Source of the DNA: Acidobacteriota bacterium
Lineage (GTDB): Bacteria; Acidobacteriota; Blastocatellia; Pyrinomonadales; Pyrinomonadaceae
DNA length: 33,729 nucleotides
Direction of reading: 5' to 3'
Assembly (NCBI GenBank): GCA_025463125.1
Contig: JAOAPX010000052.1
Span: forward strand, 1-33,729
Positions within the stretch are counted from its first letter, which is position 1. Each line of letters begins with the position of its first letter. Shown here in pieces: positions 31,782 through 33,729 of this stretch. The translations under genes were made by a program, and so were the position numbers. The notes under the pieces were generated by a model, which ran no database searches, was not told where the DNA came from, and saw only the letters and a list, made by a program, of their open reading frames with translations.

Positions 31782-33729
31782 CTTAAAACAATCGTTTCCT
31801 TCGCAGCCTTTTCAACCGCAGCTTTTGTAAACGGGAAAATCGCCGTATTACCCGAATACCAGGCATCGAGCTGGTCTTTCCAGTGCGGAGAGTTCGGGTC
31901 GCCGCTTTGCCCAGTGGTTATTCCGTGCCTGGTCGAATCCCAGTTCGGCGGGCTCGCGATCAAACGCATCGAAACGGCTGCGCCGACATTCGGGCTCGCG
32001 CCCGCGCCGCCCGAGCCGTTTTGCGGAAGCGCCGGAACGACGAATTGAGCGCCGAAAAGCGGAACGGTCGCAAGCGGATGAGGAAAATTAATTTTTACGC
32101 GATTTCCCCATGTCCATTTTGATTCGTCGGCTCCGAGCTGTTTAGCAATCGCCGCTTTCGCATCAGTTTCGCAGGCTTTTAATAAATCGGCGTAAGATGC
32201 GTATTCTTTGGGCAGCCAGTTTTTCGGCTGTTCGATTATCAAGCGATCGAACAGCGCCGTTTCATACGGGAAAAACGCGCCTGTCGCCGCTTCGCCGCCT
32301 AAATTCGCCGCCATAATTTTATTGCGAAATTCGCCGCGCATCGAATCGGCGACGAGCGCGGCTTTCGAATCGGCATTCATTCGACCGTCCCACGCAGCAA
32401 ATAATTTCAAAGTTTCAACCGAAGCCGCTTTCCGCCTGACGATTTCGCGGGCGAAGCGCGAATTGACGACGCTGAACGTGTCTTGCTGGTAATCACGCAT
32501 ATCTTCAAACGAAACTTTCCGGTTTGCGCTCAATAAATCGTGCAGCCGTTTAGCCCTTGAAACGGAGTGTTGACGCGCAATAAGATCGTGATATTTGTAA
32601 GATTTTCCGACCGTGCGCTGGTTCGCCGTCATGATAAAGTTTTCGGGCGGATTATAAAGCTGCGGAAGCTCTTCAAACGGGATAAATCCGGTCCAATCGC
32701 CGTCGGCGGTCGCGCCGTCGTAAGGCAAGCTTCCGTCGCCGGTTTTGCGAATCGGAACTTGTCCGGCGGCGATCCAGCCGATATTTCCCTGCGCGTCCGC
32801 GTAAACGTAATTTTGCATCGCGACGTTGAAATGTTTTAAGGCGTCGTGAAATTCCGTCCAGTTTTTCGCTTTCGATAAACCGACGGTCGCTTTCAGCGAA
32901 TCGTTTTTCGTGTCGAAAGCCGTCCATTTTAAGGCGTATTTTTTGCCGCCTTCTTCCAAAACGATCACGCCGTTGCGCGTTTGCGTCACTTCAAAAATTT
33001 CAGTTTCGGTCGCGGGCGTCAGTGGGCTTTTCCGAACCTTTATTTCTTCGCGCCGAATCACGGGAGTTTCCCAGCCGCCCGGCGTTTTATATTTGCCGCT
33101 CGCGTCGAAAGTTTCAACGTATAAATCCTGCACATCCGGTCCGACGTTGGTTACGCCCCAGGCGATATTTTCGTTATGACCGATGATCACGCCGGGAATT
33201 CCGGGCGTCGAAACGCCCGCGACTTTGACGCTCTGTGCCGAGAGATTGACGAGATACCAGATTGAAGGCTGCGCCGGGCGCAGATGCGGATCGTCCGCCA
33301 GCAGAGGCTTCCCGTCAACGGTTCGTTTGCCCGATACAACCCAATTGTTGCTGGCGGCTAAATCTTCGGCGTAAAATCCGATTCGTTCGAGCGAATTCCG
33401 GCGAAGCTCGTCGGTTTCCGATAAAATTTTCGCCACGGCTGCAACAGAAGGCGCGGCGGCGATTTTGTTTTCTACCGAGTCTTGCAAGTTGTTTGTATTG
33501 CTTGATTTACTTGATTTACTAAACGCCCGAAGTGTTTCAATTCCCTCTTCTTGTTTTCCCGCGCTCGCCGCGCGCTTTGCGTTTGATTTATCGTTTCCAA
33601 CTAATAAAACATCGAGCGGAGAGCTCGGGTCGAAAATCAGGTCGCGTTTACCCTTCGGCAGATTCATCAGGCTCGCTTTCATTAAATCCATTCGCCAGGT
33701 GTTGCTGAGCGCGTCATCAAAAAGCTTGA
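31772..33729 (-). CDS. Penicillin acylase (S45)-family Ntn hydrolase, 5' truncated by the window edge
   Basis: The frame runs from the window edge (residues KLFDDALSNTWR precede the first in-window Met at 33691) to a TAA at 31772, giving at least 652 residues. The self-cleaving N-terminal nucleophile is Ser in ASNNWVVSG (codon at 33352-33350), the start of the mature beta chain. It is followed by GKPLLADDPHLRPAQPSIWY and the characteristic GVTNVGPDVQDLYVE. Enzymes of this family are periplasmic amidases acting on acyl-homoserine lactones, beta-lactam side chains or related N-acyl compounds. The spacer before the nucleophile is Ser/Lys/Asn-rich. The signal peptide and most of the alpha chain lie outside the window, so the substrate class cannot be judged. 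Confidence 0.9.
   Translation of the reverse strand, partial: KLFDDALSNTWRMDLMKASLMNLPKGKRDLIFDPSSPLDVLLVGNDKSNAKRAASAGKQEEGIETLRAFSKSSKSSNTNNLQDSVENKIAAAPSVAAVAKILSETDELRRNSLERIGFYAEDLAASNNWVVSGKRTVDGKPLLADDPHLRPAQPSIWYLVNLSAQSVKVAGVSTPGIPGVIIGHNENIAWGVTNVGPDVQDLYVETFDASGKYKTPGGWETPVIRREEIKVRKSPLTPATETEIFEVTQTRNGVIVLEEGGKKYALKWTAFDTKNDSLKATVGLSKAKNWTEFHDALKHFNVAMQNYVYADAQGNIGWIAAGQVPIRKTGDGSLPYDGATADGDWTGFIPFEELPQLYNPPENFIMTANQRTVGKSYKYHDLIARQHSVSRAKRLHDLLSANRKVSFEDMRDYQQDTFSVVNSRFAREIVRRKAASVETLKLFAAWDGRMNADSKAALVADSMRGEFRNKIMAANLGGEAATGAFFPYETALFDRLIIEQPKNWLPKEYASYADLLKACETDAKAAIAKQLGADESKWTWGNRVKINFPHPLATVPLFGAQFVVPALPQNGSGGAGASPNVGAAVSMRLIASPPNWDSTRHGITTGQSGDPNSPHWKDQLDAWYSGNTAIFPFTKAAVEKAAKETIVLSPK

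Noticed and set aside
1-33729. CRISPR arrays, transposases, phage genes, tRNA or rRNA genes.
   Set aside because: I looked for regular spaced repeats, IS-like termini and tRNA-like sequence in all gene-free stretches and saw none.

Overview
The window looks like a chromosomal segment of an Acidobacteriota bacterium, probably class Blastocatellia (Pyrinomonadaceae-like). This is inference: no rRNA or marker tree is available, and it rests on the FG-GAP-type C-terminus at the left edge, the ResB/CcsA plus CtaB/CoxIII/DUF420 respiratory set, and the general protein repertoire. Base composition is moderate and uniform. I see no insertion sequence, prophage, CRISPR array, tRNA or rRNA, so this is mostly a housekeeping region. 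The interest lies in regulatory RNAs and a few odd proteins.

Layout. (1) 1-129 is the tail of a secreted repeat protein, closed by a terminator. (2) 208-2656, minus strand: a metallophosphoesterase, a saccharopine-dehydrogenase-like enzyme and two small hypothetical proteins. (3) 2781-6600, minus strand: cobalamin-dependent methionine synthase metH with an unusually complete leader. A sigma70-type promoter is followed at once by an aptamer matching the SAM-II riboswitch, then a 7+4 bp candidate antiterminator and an intrinsic terminator. (4) 6727-9606, minus strand: aconitase acnA. (5) 9980-12765, plus strand: an Nramp-family transporter with altered metal-site motifs and an MscS channel with a cyclic-nucleotide-binding domain, 5 bases apart. 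(6) 12810-19635, minus strand: a TPR-like membrane protein, a 2Fe-2S ferredoxin, a Fur-family regulator, a DUF2520 Rossmann protein and a 1183-residue BrxC/PglY-like P-loop ATPase without BREX partners. (7) 19931-21133, plus strand: a secreted M48 metalloprotease. (8) 21237-21582, minus strand: a clear c-di-AMP (ydaO-yuaA) riboswitch with its own promoter and downstream terminators but no gene to control. (9) 21602-27246: divergent respiratory genes. On the minus strand are ctaB, coxC and a DUF420/CtaM-like gene; on the plus strand are resB and ccsA, followed by a TPR protein. (10) 28078-31121, minus strand: a secreted PPC-like protein coupled to an AAC(6')-like acetyltransferase, and an S41 (CtpA) protein that has lost its Ser-Lys catalytic dyad. 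(11) ruvX on plus and a 5'-truncated penicillin-acylase-family gene on minus close the window.

How the genes fit together. SAM level would set MetH expression. CtaB makes heme O, CoxIII is an oxidase subunit, and DUF420/CtaM proteins assist aa3 oxidase assembly. ResB and CcsA attach heme to periplasmic c-type cytochromes, and the adjacent TPR protein may assist. The best candidates for something undescribed are the gene-less c-di-AMP riboswitch transcript, the SAM-II transcription attenuator on metH, the catalytically dead S41 protein and the solitary BREX-like ATPase.
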